From assembly GCF_937951745.1 (NCBI RefSeq), contig NZ_CALFBQ010000018.1, positions 1-64,000 of the forward strand: a stretch of DNA of 64,000 nt. The letters run 5' to 3'. Positions 49,161 to 57,507 of this stretch are shown here, one piece after another. The notes beneath the pieces are model-generated. The model searched no databases. It was given only the letters and a program-made list of their open reading frames with translations, and had not been told where the DNA came from. Both the position numbers and the translations under genes were made by a program. This stretch comes from an uncultured Chloroflexus sp. (GTDB lineage Bacteria; Chloroflexota; Chloroflexia; Chloroflexales; Chloroflexaceae). Within the stretch, counting starts at the first letter, position 1; every line of letters begins with the position of its first letter.

Positions 49161-50225
49161 ATGGAAATGTCTGCCCATCCAGTTCCAGTGACGATTCTGA
49201 CCGGTTTCCTTGGCTCTGGCAAAACCACCTTGCTCAACCGGATTCTGCACGCCGATCACGGTTTGCGCACGGCGGTGCTGGTGAATGATTTTGGCGCGAT
49301 CAATATTGATGCCCAGTTGGTGGTTGGGCTTGAAGGCGATACGATTGCGCTGGCCAACGGTTGTATTTGCTGCACCATCCGCGATGATCTGCTGCGCGCG
49401 GCATTGCAACTCTTAGATCGGCCAGTACCGCCGGAGTATCTTATTATTGAGGCGAGCGGGGTGAGTGATCCATGGGCCGTGGCCGATACGTTTCTCATGC
49501 CTGAACTGCGCCCATATTTCCGTCTCGATAGCGTGATCACGGTTGTTGACGCCGATTATGTGCGCCAGCAGCCGGACTATGAGGCGCTGATTGTCGAACA
49601 GATTAGTGCTGCTGATATAGTTGTACTCAACAAAGTTGACTTGGTTACGCCTGATCAACTGGTCAGCATCGAAGAGTGGGTGCGCCGGATCGTGCCACAG
49701 GCGCGAATCTTGCCGGCGACATATGGTGACGTACCGTTGTCGCTTGTGCTAGATGTAGGCCGCTTTCAGCAGCGCGCAGCGCTACACTTTGTTGCTGTCA
49801 CCAATCAGAGCGAAGAGCATGATCCTGCGGCAGATGATCATAGCGAACACCACCACCATGACCACGGCGCCGAATTCGCCACGTGGCATTACGTCTGTGA
49901 CCGTCCGTTTACGCTCAATGCGTTTCGACGAACCATTCTCAACTTACCGCCGGCCATTTTCCGCGCTAAAGGGGTGGTCTATCTGGTCGAAGTTCCCCAG
50001 CGGCGCGCCGTCTTGCAGGTGGTAGGGACGCGGGTGCATGTGACGGTGAGTGAGCCGTGGGGTGACCAGTCGCCTCAGACTCAGATGGTGTTTATTGGTG
50101 TGCCGGGAGCGATGGATGAAACCGCGCTGCGCGCTGCCTTCGATCAGTGTTTGCATCAGCCGGATCAGCCGGTCATGGAAGCGATAGCCGCTTCACAAGC
50201 GTGGCAGCGTCCGGTGGGATCGTGA
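49161..50225 (+). CDS. CobW/G3E-type metal-trafficking GTPase
   Basis: 354 residues. GTP-binding motifs LTGFLGSGKTTLLN (Walker A), the CxCC metal motif GCICCTI, EASGVSDPW and NKVD, then a C-terminal CobW domain. A His-rich stretch (HSEHHHHDHG, about residues 228-237) should bind Zn2+ or Co2+. AAGGAG lies 7 nt before ATG 49161; the frame runs further upstream inside fmdB without homology. Family members insert or traffic Zn or Co. Co-transcribed with the zinc-ribbon gene. Confidence 0.9.
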   Translation: MEMSAHPVPVTILTGFLGSGKTTLLNRILHADHGLRTAVLVNDFGAINIDAQLVVGLEGDTIALANGCICCTIRDDLLRAALQLLDRPVPPEYLIIEASGVSDPWAVADTFLMPELRPYFRLDSVITVVDADYVRQQPDYEALIVEQISAADIVVLNKVDLVTPDQLVSIEEWVRRIVPQARILPATYGDVPLSLVLDVGRFQQRAALHFVAVTNQSEEHDPAADDHSEHHHHDHGAEFATWHYVCDRPFTLNAFRRTILNLPPAIFRAKGVVYLVEVPQRRAVLQVVGTRVHVTVSEPWGDQSPQTQMVFIGVPGAMDETALRAAFDQCLHQPDQPVMEAIAASQAWQRPVGS

Positions 50226-50311
50226 AGAGCGGGCCAATGACGGAGCGCAGCGTCATTTTTTATGTTATACTACAAATCTTGTTGGATCCGTCGCTCGTTG
50301 CGCAGGAAGTC

Positions 50312-50821
50312 ATGTATCGCCAGTATTCGTTCTGTTCATTCTGCGGCCATCCGTTTGCCGAACATCAGTCATGGCCCCGCATTTGCTCTCACTGTGGTAG
50401 CACAACCTATCGCAATCCCTTGCCAGTGGTCTTGTTGTTGCAGCCAGTTGATGATGGACTCTTGCTGATCCGGCGGGCGGCGCATCCGCGCCGGGGGCAG
50501 TTGGCGTTACCCGGCGGTTTTATCGAGATGGGAGAGCGTTGGCAAGACGCAGCCGCCCGCGAGCTGTACGAAGAGGCTGGGATAGAGATTGATCCGGCGT
50601 TGGTCAGCGATTTTGCTGCGCGCAGCACTCCCGATGGCTATCTGCTCGTGTTTGGGATCGGGCCGCAACTGCGCAGCGAGGATCTACCAGTCTTTCTCCC
50701 CAATAGCGAAGCTGCTGATCGGGTCATTATCACTGCGCCGGCTGAGCTAGCCTTTCCACTGCATACCGAGATGGTCTTGCGGTTCTTCACCCAACTGCGC
50801 CAATGGCGGCCTTTGATGTAG
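50312..50821 (+). CDS. Zinc-ribbon Nudix hydrolase
   Basis: 169 residues. A four-Cys zinc ribbon (CSFCG ... CSHCG) precedes a Nudix domain with a complete box, GGFIEMGERWQDAAARELYE followed by EAGI. The layout resembles NudC-like/ADP-ribose-type hydrolases. Substrate unproven. ATG 50312 has AGGAAG just upstream; a longer frame starting at 50147 overlaps the CobW gene. A TATACT at 50266 could be its -10. Confidence 0.85.
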   Translation: MYRQYSFCSFCGHPFAEHQSWPRICSHCGSTTYRNPLPVVLLLQPVDDGLLLIRRAAHPRRGQLALPGGFIEMGERWQDAAARELYEEAGIEIDPALVSDFAARSTPDGYLLVFGIGPQLRSEDLPVFLPNSEAADRVIITAPAELAFPLHTEMVLRFFTQLRQWRPLM

Positions 50822-50888
50822 CGGGGACGCTGTTGGCAGCAGTTCGCGCTTCCCCATAGGCCGCGGTGGCAGGGGAAGCGCATGGTGG

Positions 50889-51565
50889 TTAGATCAATCC
50901 GTACTGCATGAGGCGATCGTGATCGGTGAGGAGTGAGGAGGTTGCTTCATCGGCTATCACGCGACCGTCGCGATCACGATCACGCGCGGACATACCTCGG
51001 TGACCAGTGCCAGATCGTGGGTTGCGACGAGCATCGTTTGCGGTAGGGTACGGAGCAGGGTGCTCAATTCGCGACGGGCGCGTGGGTCAAGACCGGCGGA
51101 AGGCTCATCAAGCGCCAGCACGCTCGGCTGCATGGCCAGCACCGTCGCCAAGGCCACCCGTTTCCGCTGACCGAGGCTGAGCCGGTGGGGTGGACGCTGT
51201 TCATAGCCGGTCATCCCGACCGCCTGCAATGCCTGCCGGACACGCCGGTCAACCTCGGCCGGTGCCAGACCCATATAGCGCGGTCCAAACGCAACATCGT
51301 CACCGACGGTTGGTGAGAAGAGCTGATCATCGGGATGTTGCATGACCAATCCTACCCGTGCCCGAATCTGACCGAGATTCGATGACGTCACGGGCAGGCC
51401 GTCGACCACGATCGTGCCGCTTGATGGGCGAAGCGTCCCGTTGAGCTGAAGCAAGAGCGTGCTCTTGCCGGCTCCATTCACTCCCAGCAACGCTACCTTT
51501 TCCCCAGCAGCGATCGTCAGATCAATTCCACGGAGGGCGGGTGTCCCATCAAGATAGGAGTGCGT
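50889..51565 (-). pseudogene. Broken cobalt/ECF-type ABC transporter ATPase (cbiO-like)
   Basis: Homology to CbiO/EcfA ATPases starts in-frame at about 51565 ([13 protein letters not shown]) directly after a TAG at 51566-51568 with no ATG/GTG/TTG start before the Walker A; the first start-like codon comes only near 51490 inside GVNGAGKST. Motifs are otherwise sound: [49 protein letters not shown]. Near 50970 the frame breaks one nucleotide short: after RVIVI the expected C-terminus ([10 protein letters not shown] ... MQYGLI) continues in another frame to a TAA at 50889-50891. So both ends are damaged. Transport partner genes (cbiM, cbiQ) are not adjacent. Sequencing error at the 3' break cannot be excluded. 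Confidence 0.75.
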
Positions 51566-51585
51566 CTACGTGCCCCAAGATACGG

Positions 51586-51591
51586 TATAAT
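51586..51591 (+). promoter_or_regulatory. TATAAT immediately before the 113-residue gene (leaderless)
   Basis: A perfect -10 ends 9 nt before the ATG at 51601, so transcription would begin at about the ATG. The -35 region (about 51563-51568) is poor. It overlaps the lost 5' end of the cbiO-like pseudogene. Confidence 0.55.
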
Positions 51592-51600
51592 GCGTGTGCT

Positions 51601-51942
51601 ATGAGTGGACACTACACCATTCCAACTCGCATCCGGCTTACCGAGGTGCAACGCGACCAGCTTTACTGGCTGCTCCGCGAGCGCGGTATCGAGCTGGATG
51701 ACTTCATGACCGAGCTGGTGAACGATTATCTGGCCGGCCAACCATTGCCGCCAGCACCGGCGCCGGTCGATCGGCAGGCGACCATTCGTGAGCAGTTGCG
51801 GCTGCGTCGCAACCAATTGCGCATGTTGCGCGCCCAACTGCATGATCCGCACAATCCGCCGCCTGACTGGTTGCGGGCGATGGTGGCTGAGTTGGAAGAC
51901 GAAATTACCCGCCTTGAAGTTGAATTGCGCCGAGAAGAGTAG
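51601..51942 (+). CDS. Small hypothetical protein upstream of tlyA
   Basis: 113 residues. The first half ([20 protein letters not shown], then [16 protein letters not shown]) has ribbon-helix-helix-like spacing; the second half is a charged coiled coil ([36 protein letters not shown]). It could be a small DNA-binding or oligomerisation protein; function unknown. ATG 51601 has no Shine-Dalgarno and is likely leaderless. tlyA starts 2 nt after its stop. Confidence 0.65.
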   Translation: MSGHYTIPTRIRLTEVQRDQLYWLLRERGIELDDFMTELVNDYLAGQPLPPAPAPVDRQATIREQLRLRRNQLRMLRAQLHDPHNPPPDWLRAMVAELEDEITRLEVELRREE

Positions 51943-51943
51943 C

Positions 51944-52735
51944 ATGGCCCGCCAACGTCTCGATACGCTGCTAGTCGAGCTTGGTCTGGCAGAGACGCGC
52001 GCGCGGGCGCAGGCGCTGATCATGGCCGGGCAGGTGCTGGTCAACGGCCACGTGCAGACCAAGGCCGGCACGATGGTACCTCTCGACGCCCAGATTGATG
52101 TGCGTGGCGGCTTGCCCTACGTCAGCCGCGGTGGCTTCAAGCTCGCGCATGCGCTAGATCAGTTTGGGCTTGATCCGGCAGGGTTGACAGCGATCGATGT
52201 TGGCGCTTCCACCGGCGGGTTTACCGACGTATTGTTGCAACGCGGTGCGGCGCGGGTGTTTACGGTTGATGTCGGCTATGGCATTCTCGACCACCGGCTG
52301 CGCACCGATCCACGGGTGGTTGCGCTCGAACGCACCAACATTCGCCACCTCACCGCGCTGCCTGGTGGCGTGCTGGTCGATTGCGCCGTGATCGATGTCA
52401 GCTTCATCTCGCTGCGGCTCGTCTTGCCGGCAGTACAGCGACTCATCACACCAACCGCGTGGATTGTGGCGCTGATTAAGCCGCAGTTTGAAGCCGGACC
52501 GCAACACGTGGGCAAAGGCGGTGTGGTGCGCGATCCGGCGGTGCATGCGCAGGTGATCCACGATATTCTGTCCTTTGCAACGACGCACCAGCTCAACCCT
52601 GCTGGCCTCACCCGCTCGCCGATTACCGGCCCGGCGGGGAACGTCGAATTTCTCGTCCTCTTCCATCCCCAGCGCCCGTCTATCGAACCCCAACGCGCGA
52701 TCATAGCCTGTGTGGAGGGAGGCGGAGCGTCGTAG
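51944..52735 (+). CDS. tlyA: 16S/23S rRNA 2'-O-methyltransferase TlyA
   Basis: 263 residues. N-terminal S4 domain ([20 protein letters not shown]) and an FtsJ-like methyltransferase with the SAM motif [16 protein letters not shown], followed by [22 protein letters not shown] and HPQRP. Methylates cytidine ribose in rRNA. ATG 51944 lies 1 nt after the previous stop and replaces a longer frame with no homology. Confidence 0.92.
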   Translation: MARQRLDTLLVELGLAETRARAQALIMAGQVLVNGHVQTKAGTMVPLDAQIDVRGGLPYVSRGGFKLAHALDQFGLDPAGLTAIDVGASTGGFTDVLLQRGAARVFTVDVGYGILDHRLRTDPRVVALERTNIRHLTALPGGVLVDCAVIDVSFISLRLVLPAVQRLITPTAWIVALIKPQFEAGPQHVGKGGVVRDPAVHAQVIHDILSFATTHQLNPAGLTRSPITGPAGNVEFLVLFHPQRPSIEPQRAIIACVEGGGAS

Positions 52736-52875
52736 CGACACAGCGCCGCTGCATCGCTACCGTATGTCACTACGTTGCCCGTCATCTGCACACCTTTGTT
52801 TACCCAGTTTTTACCCTGAGTGAATGACTTACAACCGGCAAAATCGGGTAAAGATGTTACATTTATTGCATACGT

Positions 52876-52895
52876 TGACATTTCAAACAATGTCA
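52876..52895. promoter_or_regulatory. Palindromic operator candidate in front of bchJ-bchE
   Basis: TGACAT-N8-ATGTCA is a perfect 20-bp inverted repeat 12 nt before the bchJ start. A related half-site, GTTACATTT, lies 21-22 bp upstream (52855-52863) in line with GTTGACATTT. TTGACA at 52875-52880 resembles a -35 but has no -10 at the right distance. This looks like a dimeric-regulator site. Confidence 0.6.
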
Positions 52896-52906
52896 GTGGG
52901 CATAGT

Positions 52907-53518
52907 ATGCAAGATGTAGCACACGTCGCTGAAGTTGCCCGGATCGGGCCAAATTCGATCATCCAGACCATCGCGGCCTTACGCGAGCAGTATGGCGCCG
53001 AGACCACCGCAGCTTGGCTGCGTCGCAGTGGGCGAGGCCATTTCCTTGAAACGATGCCCGACCACATGCTGGCCGAGAGCGAATTTGGCGCGATGATCCG
53101 TGACTTGCGCGACTGGCTAGGGATGCCGGCGGCGATGCGAGTGCTTGACCGTTCGGGCGAACTCACCGCGAACTATGTGGCGACGAACCGGGTACCGGCA
53201 CTAATCAGGCTGCTCTTACCGCGCTTGCCGGTGGGGTTGGCGTTGCGTATCTTTCTTCCAGCCATTGCCAAACATGCGTGGACGTTCGCCGGCAGCGGGC
53301 AATTTGGCTATACGTTACGGCCACAATGGCAGTTGACGCTGGCCAATAGCGTGGAAGCTCGTGGAGTGCAGGCTGCCGAGCCGGTGTGCAGTTACTACCG
53401 GGCGGCGTTTGAAGGCTTGTTGCGACGGGTAGTGAGCGATCGGATCCGTGTGCGCGAGGTGGCATGCCGGGCTATGGGTGCGCCGCGCTGCACGTTTGCC
53501 GTATCACGTGAGGGGTAA
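52907..53518 (+). CDS. bchJ: BchJ-type V4R-domain bacteriochlorophyll protein
   Basis: 203 residues. N-terminal helical part (MQDVAHVAEVARIGPNSI; HFLETMPDHMLAESEFGAM) and a C-terminal 4-vinyl reductase (V4R) domain (about 130-200; ERGVQ-type region ARGVQAAEPVCSYYRAAF, then EVACRAMGAPRCTF with conserved Cys). Formerly called 4-vinyl reductase, BchJ is now seen as an accessory of Mg-protoporphyrin handling. ATG 52907 is chosen because an upstream in-frame GTG at 52820 would put the palindrome inside the gene. It precedes bchE by 77 nt. Confidence 0.88.
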   Translation: MQDVAHVAEVARIGPNSIIQTIAALREQYGAETTAAWLRRSGRGHFLETMPDHMLAESEFGAMIRDLRDWLGMPAAMRVLDRSGELTANYVATNRVPALIRLLLPRLPVGLALRIFLPAIAKHAWTFAGSGQFGYTLRPQWQLTLANSVEARGVQAAEPVCSYYRAAFEGLLRRVVSDRIRVREVACRAMGAPRCTFAVSREG

Positions 53519-53595
53519 TCCGGGGGCGTCGATTTCGTTTGTCTTTGCGTTGTTGTAGTTCAGACTTGGTCGTCAGAAAGGAAGAGAGGCCACGC

Positions 53596-55251
53596 ATGCG
53601 GATCATGATGATCCAGCCGAACTACCATGCCGGTGGGGCTGAAATTGCTGGGAACTGGCCGCCGAGCTGGGTCGCCTACATCGGCGGCGCATTGCGCACC
53701 GCAGGCTTCAACAACCTGCGTTTCGTCGATGCGATGACGGAAGATCTGCCCAATGAGCAATTGCGCCTGATCTTGCGCCATAATCGGCCTGATGTGGTGA
53801 TGGCCACGGCGATCACGCCGATGATCTACAAGGCGCAAGAGACGTTGCAGATCGCGCGTGAAGAAGTGCCGAATGCTCGTCTCATTCTTGGCGGCATTCA
53901 CCCGACCTTCATGTATGGTCAGGTCTTAACCGAGGCGCCATGGATCGACTACATTGTGCGCGGCGAGGGTGAAGAGATTATCGTCGAGCTGATGCAGTCG
54001 ATTGAGGCCGGCACCGACCGGCGCGACCGGGCCAACATCAAGGGGATTGCCTACCTCGAGGACGGCAAGGTGGTGGCGACGCCGGCCCGTGATCCGATCG
54101 CCGATCTCGACAAGCTCACCCCGGATTGGAGCCTCTACGATTGGAAGCGCTATATCTACGTGCCGCTCAATGTGCGGGTGGCCGTGCCCAATTTCGCCCG
54201 CGGCTGCCCCTTCACCTGCCGCTTCTGCTCGCAGTGGAAGTTCTGGCGGCGCTATCGCTCTCGCAGCCCGCAGAAGTTTGTTGATGAGATCGAGACGCTG
54301 GTGCGCGAGCATCAAATTGGCTTCTTCATTCTGGCCGATGAAGAGCCGACCATCAACCGCAAGAAGTTCACCGCGCTCTGCGAAGAGCTGGTACGGCGCA
54401 AACTGCCGGTTTACTGGGGCATTAACACCCGTGTGACCGACATTCTACGTGATGAAGCGCAGTTGCCGCTCTGGCGCGCCGCCGGGTTGGTGCATATCTC
54501 GCTCGGCACCGAGGCTGCTGCTCAGATGAACCTTGACCGCTTCCGCAAGCAGACGACGATCGAGCAGAATAAGCGCGCGATCGAGCTGATTAAGAAGCAC
54601 GGCATGGTGGCCGAGGCCCAGTTCATTATGGGCATGGAGAATGAGACGCCGGAGACGATCGAAGAGACCTATCGCTACGTGCTCGACTGGAAGCCGGATA
54701 TGGCCAACTGGAATATGTACACGCCGTGGCCGTTTGCCGAGCTGTTTGAAGAGCTGGGTGATAAGGTCGAGGTGCGCGACTATGCAAAGTACAACTTCGT
54801 GACGCCGATTATGAAGCCTGAGCTGATGGATCGCGAAGATGTGCTCAAGGGTGTGTTGCGCAACTATGCCCGCTTCTATATGCGCAAGGCCTTCCTTGAG
54901 TACCCGTTTATCAAGGATCCGTTCAAGCGGCGCTACATGCTCGGTTGTTTGCGCGCCTTTATGAAGACCACCGTCACTCGCCGCTTCTATGACCTTGGTC
55001 GCATCCACATGCGTGGTGCCCAGCTCGAGATCGATCTCGGCTTTGACGAGTCGCGCGTGCTGACGCCGGAGCAGATCGCGGCGATGAAGCAGCGCAAAGA
55101 GATGAATGCCGATACCACCTTCGGCGGCGCGGCTCCCGGCATCGATCCCGAAGAGATCAAGATTCAGGCCGAGAATCCGCTCAACTTGCCGTTGGAAGTG
55201 GCGGTGAACGAGAACGCTCATGCGGCGACTCCGGCCAAGCCGGCGTCATAA
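53596..55251 (+). CDS. bchE: Mg-protoporphyrin IX monomethyl ester oxidative cyclase (anaerobic)
   Basis: 551 residues. Radical SAM/B12 enzyme forming ring E of bacteriochlorophyll without O2, with water as the oxygen source. The N-terminal cobalamin-binding domain (1-170; YHAGGAEIAGNWPPSWVAYI, VDAMTED, VRGEGEE) and the radical SAM core with CxxxCxxC at Cys204, Cys208 and Cys211 (RGCPFTCRFCSQWKFW) are intact. ILADEEPTINRKKF and YTPWPFAELF follow the BchE pattern. AGAGG is 7 nt before ATG 53596. Cobalamin dependence gives the cbi- and B12-related genes here a practical link. The C-terminal tail is Ala/Pro-rich. Confidence 0.96.
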   Translation: MRIMMIQPNYHAGGAEIAGNWPPSWVAYIGGALRTAGFNNLRFVDAMTEDLPNEQLRLILRHNRPDVVMATAITPMIYKAQETLQIAREEVPNARLILGGIHPTFMYGQVLTEAPWIDYIVRGEGEEIIVELMQSIEAGTDRRDRANIKGIAYLEDGKVVATPARDPIADLDKLTPDWSLYDWKRYIYVPLNVRVAVPNFARGCPFTCRFCSQWKFWRRYRSRSPQKFVDEIETLVREHQIGFFILADEEPTINRKKFTALCEELVRRKLPVYWGINTRVTDILRDEAQLPLWRAAGLVHISLGTEAAAQMNLDRFRKQTTIEQNKRAIELIKKHGMVAEAQFIMGMENETPETIEETYRYVLDWKPDMANWNMYTPWPFAELFEELGDKVEVRDYAKYNFVTPIMKPELMDREDVLKGVLRNYARFYMRKAFLEYPFIKDPFKRRYMLGCLRAFMKTTVTRRFYDLGRIHMRGAQLEIDLGFDESRVLTPEQIAAMKQRKEMNADTTFGGAAPGIDPEEIKIQAENPLNLPLEVAVNENAHAATPAKPAS

Positions 55252-55276
55252 GTGGCGGCCCTCACCCCCTTACCCC

Positions 55277-55293
55277 CTCTCCCGGCGGGAGAG
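55277..55293. repeat. CTCTCCC hairpin after bchE
   Basis: CTCTCCC / GGGAGAG with loop GGC, flanked by ACCCCCTTACCCC. Same class as at 12370, 28616 and 31029. Confidence 0.5.
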
Positions 55294-55384
55294 AGGGAGA
55301 AGGGATTGGTGAGCAAAGGCCACAACCAGACGCAACCCATGCGAGTGTTTTCGTATCTTTTGTAGCTCTTGGTGGCTACGCTTC

Positions 55385-55408
55385 AGCCCGGCCCTTTAGG
55401 GCCGGGCT
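55385..55408. terminator. Bidirectional terminator between bchE and dnaG
   Basis: AGCCCGGCCC / GGGCCGGGCT perfect 10-bp stem with loop TTTA, then TGGTTT on the plus strand. It lies between two convergent operons. Confidence 0.75.
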
Positions 55409-55452
55409 TGGTTTACGAAGCCCGCTGCTGTAAACCGCATCTGCACCAGAGT

Positions 55453-57426
55453 TTATCCTTGTCCTAAGAGATCGCGCAGATCGGGGAAGGTGCTCGACCG
55501 GCGGGGTTGGGTGATCTGTTCGGCGTAGGTACTCAATTCACGAATGTGGTGCAAGATGCGCTGAATCTCTTCCTCGTTGTCGAGTTCGCGTAGGCGTTCG
55601 TTGTAACGGTGGATGCGAGCCATCACCTGTGCTTTACGCAAGATGCGAGCGCATTGTTCAGCTTCGTGGCGGTAGCGCACGTCGTCGGGCCGGCGGTTGA
55701 GCGTCGCGATCAATGCTTGGGCTTCGCTGGTGAGCGGTTCGCCAAGGGTTTCAACCCACGCCTGCAAACTCTCGGCATCGGTGGGGCGCAGTTCGAGCGG
55801 GGTGGCAAGGTAAGCGCGCCAAATCGCTTGATGCAACGGCTCTTCGAGCAGGTCTTCCAAACCGGCCCCGAACAGTTCGCCTGCCTCGCGCCAGCGGGCA
55901 TTGTACTCTTCGAGCAGTTTTTCAATCGCGACATTGACGCTGGGGTAGCGCAGCGCCAGCGCCAGCAGGTAGGCTTCGGTCTTGCGGCGACGCTCGTCGA
56001 GTGGCGAGGCAGCAATCGGCGCCGGTGCGGGTGGCGGCGGGGGTGGCGGCGGGCTATTGCGGCGCGCTCGTTCGTTGCGCCGAGCCGGTTGCACTCGCGC
56101 CCGCAGCAGATCGACGATCAGCTCGCTGCGCACGCCGGTCATTTGCTCAGCGCGGGCTACGTAGACGCGCTGAGCCGCGCCGTCAAGCTCACTCAGCAGC
56201 GGGATGATCCGCTCAAGCGCCAGCCGCTGTTGGGCCGGATCGTGCATATCGAGGCCGGCGGTGTAGGCTTCGAGGTAAAAATCCATCACCGGCGCAGCTT
56301 CCTCAACCAACTGTTGCCAGAGTGCGGGGTCAGCAGCGATCACCTCGTCGGGATCGCGCCCCGCCGGCAATCTGATGATGCGAATGGTGACATCGTTTTC
56401 GAGTCGCACAATGCCTTGGGCAGTTGTCACTATCCGGCCCTCGCCCTCCTCTTCAGTAGCGGCGCGGATAGTTTCGAGACCGCGCAAGGTCGCTTTCTGG
56501 CCGGCAGCATCGGCGTCAAGCGCTAGATAAACGGCGTCGGTTAGGCGTTTGAGCTGGTTGATATGCGCTTTGCTTAACGCCGTGCCGAGCGGCGCCACTA
56601 CGTTGCGGAAGCCGTGTTGATGGGCGGTAATGACATCAACGTACCCTTCAACCACGATGGCGCGATTAGTGGCGCGGATGGCGTCGCGGGCGAGGTCGAG
56701 GCCGTAGAGCACCTCGCTCTTCTTGAAGAGCGGGGTTTCCGGCGTGTTGAGATACTTGGGTTGGGCGTCACCCAATGCTCTGCCGCCAAAGCCGATTACT
56801 TCGCCGCGCGCGTTGCGGATGGGAAAGATGATGCGGTTGCGAAAGCGATCATACGGGCCACGCTCGCCGGGGATGGCGAGACCGGCGGCGATAATGTCTT
56901 CGACGCTATAGCCCTTTTTGTCGTGCAGATAGGTAAAGAGGTGGCCCCAGTCGTCGAGGCTATAGCCGATCTGAAAGGCATCAATCGCCTCTTGGTTGAT
57001 GCCGCGGCGAGCGACATATTCGCGACCGGGAGCGCCGCGACTGAGGTTGAGCAGCACATAGTTGAAATAGCGAGCAGCGACGCCGTTGATCTCTAGCAGC
57101 CGCGCCCGGCGTGCGTCTTCTTGGCGTTGGGCGTCATTTTTGGGTTCGAGCCGGATGCCGGCCCGTTCAGCCAATAACTCCAAAGCCCCTTTGAAATCGA
57201 GGCCCTGTTTGCGCATTACGAAATCGAAGGCCGTGCCAGAGGCGTGGCAACCAAAGCAGTAGAAGCTCTGGGTGTCGGGGTAGACGTGGAAGGCGGGGGT
57301 GCGGCTGTTGGGATGAAATGGACAAAAACCGACAAAGCTGCGCCCACTGCGCCGCAGTCCTACCCCCATCGAATTGATGAGGTCAACGATGTCGATGTTG
57401 GCTTTGATTTCGTCGATGACGCTCAT
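55453..57426 (-). CDS. dnaG: DNA primase
   Basis: 657 residues. N-terminal zinc-binding domain (GFCPFHPNSRTPAF ... YCFGCHASGTAFDF), catalytic TOPRIM core with acidic motifs (VVEGYVDVITAHQHG; LALDADAAGQKA), a Pro-rich linker (SPPPPPPPPAPAP) and a C-terminal helicase-binding domain. The ATG at 57426 (MSVIDEIKANIDIVD) is the family start; a GTG at 57489 adds 21 unconserved residues. It follows dgt on the same strand. sigA, its usual neighbour in many bacteria, is not adjacent. Confidence 0.95.
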   Translation of the reverse strand: MSVIDEIKANIDIVDLINSMGVGLRRSGRSFVGFCPFHPNSRTPAFHVYPDTQSFYCFGCHASGTAFDFVMRKQGLDFKGALELLAERAGIRLEPKNDAQRQEDARRARLLEINGVAARYFNYVLLNLSRGAPGREYVARRGINQEAIDAFQIGYSLDDWGHLFTYLHDKKGYSVEDIIAAGLAIPGERGPYDRFRNRIIFPIRNARGEVIGFGGRALGDAQPKYLNTPETPLFKKSEVLYGLDLARDAIRATNRAIVVEGYVDVITAHQHGFRNVVAPLGTALSKAHINQLKRLTDAVYLALDADAAGQKATLRGLETIRAATEEEGEGRIVTTAQGIVRLENDVTIRIIRLPAGRDPDEVIAADPALWQQLVEEAAPVMDFYLEAYTAGLDMHDPAQQRLALERIIPLLSELDGAAQRVYVARAEQMTGVRSELIVDLLRARVQPARRNERARRNSPPPPPPPPAPAPIAASPLDERRRKTEAYLLALALRYPSVNVAIEKLLEEYNARWREAGELFGAGLEDLLEEPLHQAIWRAYLATPLELRPTDAESLQAWVETLGEPLTSEAQALIATLNRRPDDVRYRHEAEQCARILRKAQVMARIHRYNERLRELDNEEEIQRILHHIRELSTYAEQITQPRRSSTFPDLRDLLGQG

Positions 57427-57507
57427 GGTGCCAATGCTGTGAATGCCATGGTCGTGATGGTTATCGTAGACGGTATCAAGGAGACGCACGACCGTGCATC
57501 TCAGCCG

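Noticed and set aside
50957-51490. A short but intact ABC ATPase gene starting near Walker A
   Set aside because: Homology continues upstream past the supposed start and downstream in another frame, so the short frame is part of a damaged longer gene.
52875-52903. TTGACA at 52875 as a -35 for bchJ
   Set aside because: No -10 sequence is at 16-18 nt; the TTGACA is better explained as part of the palindrome.
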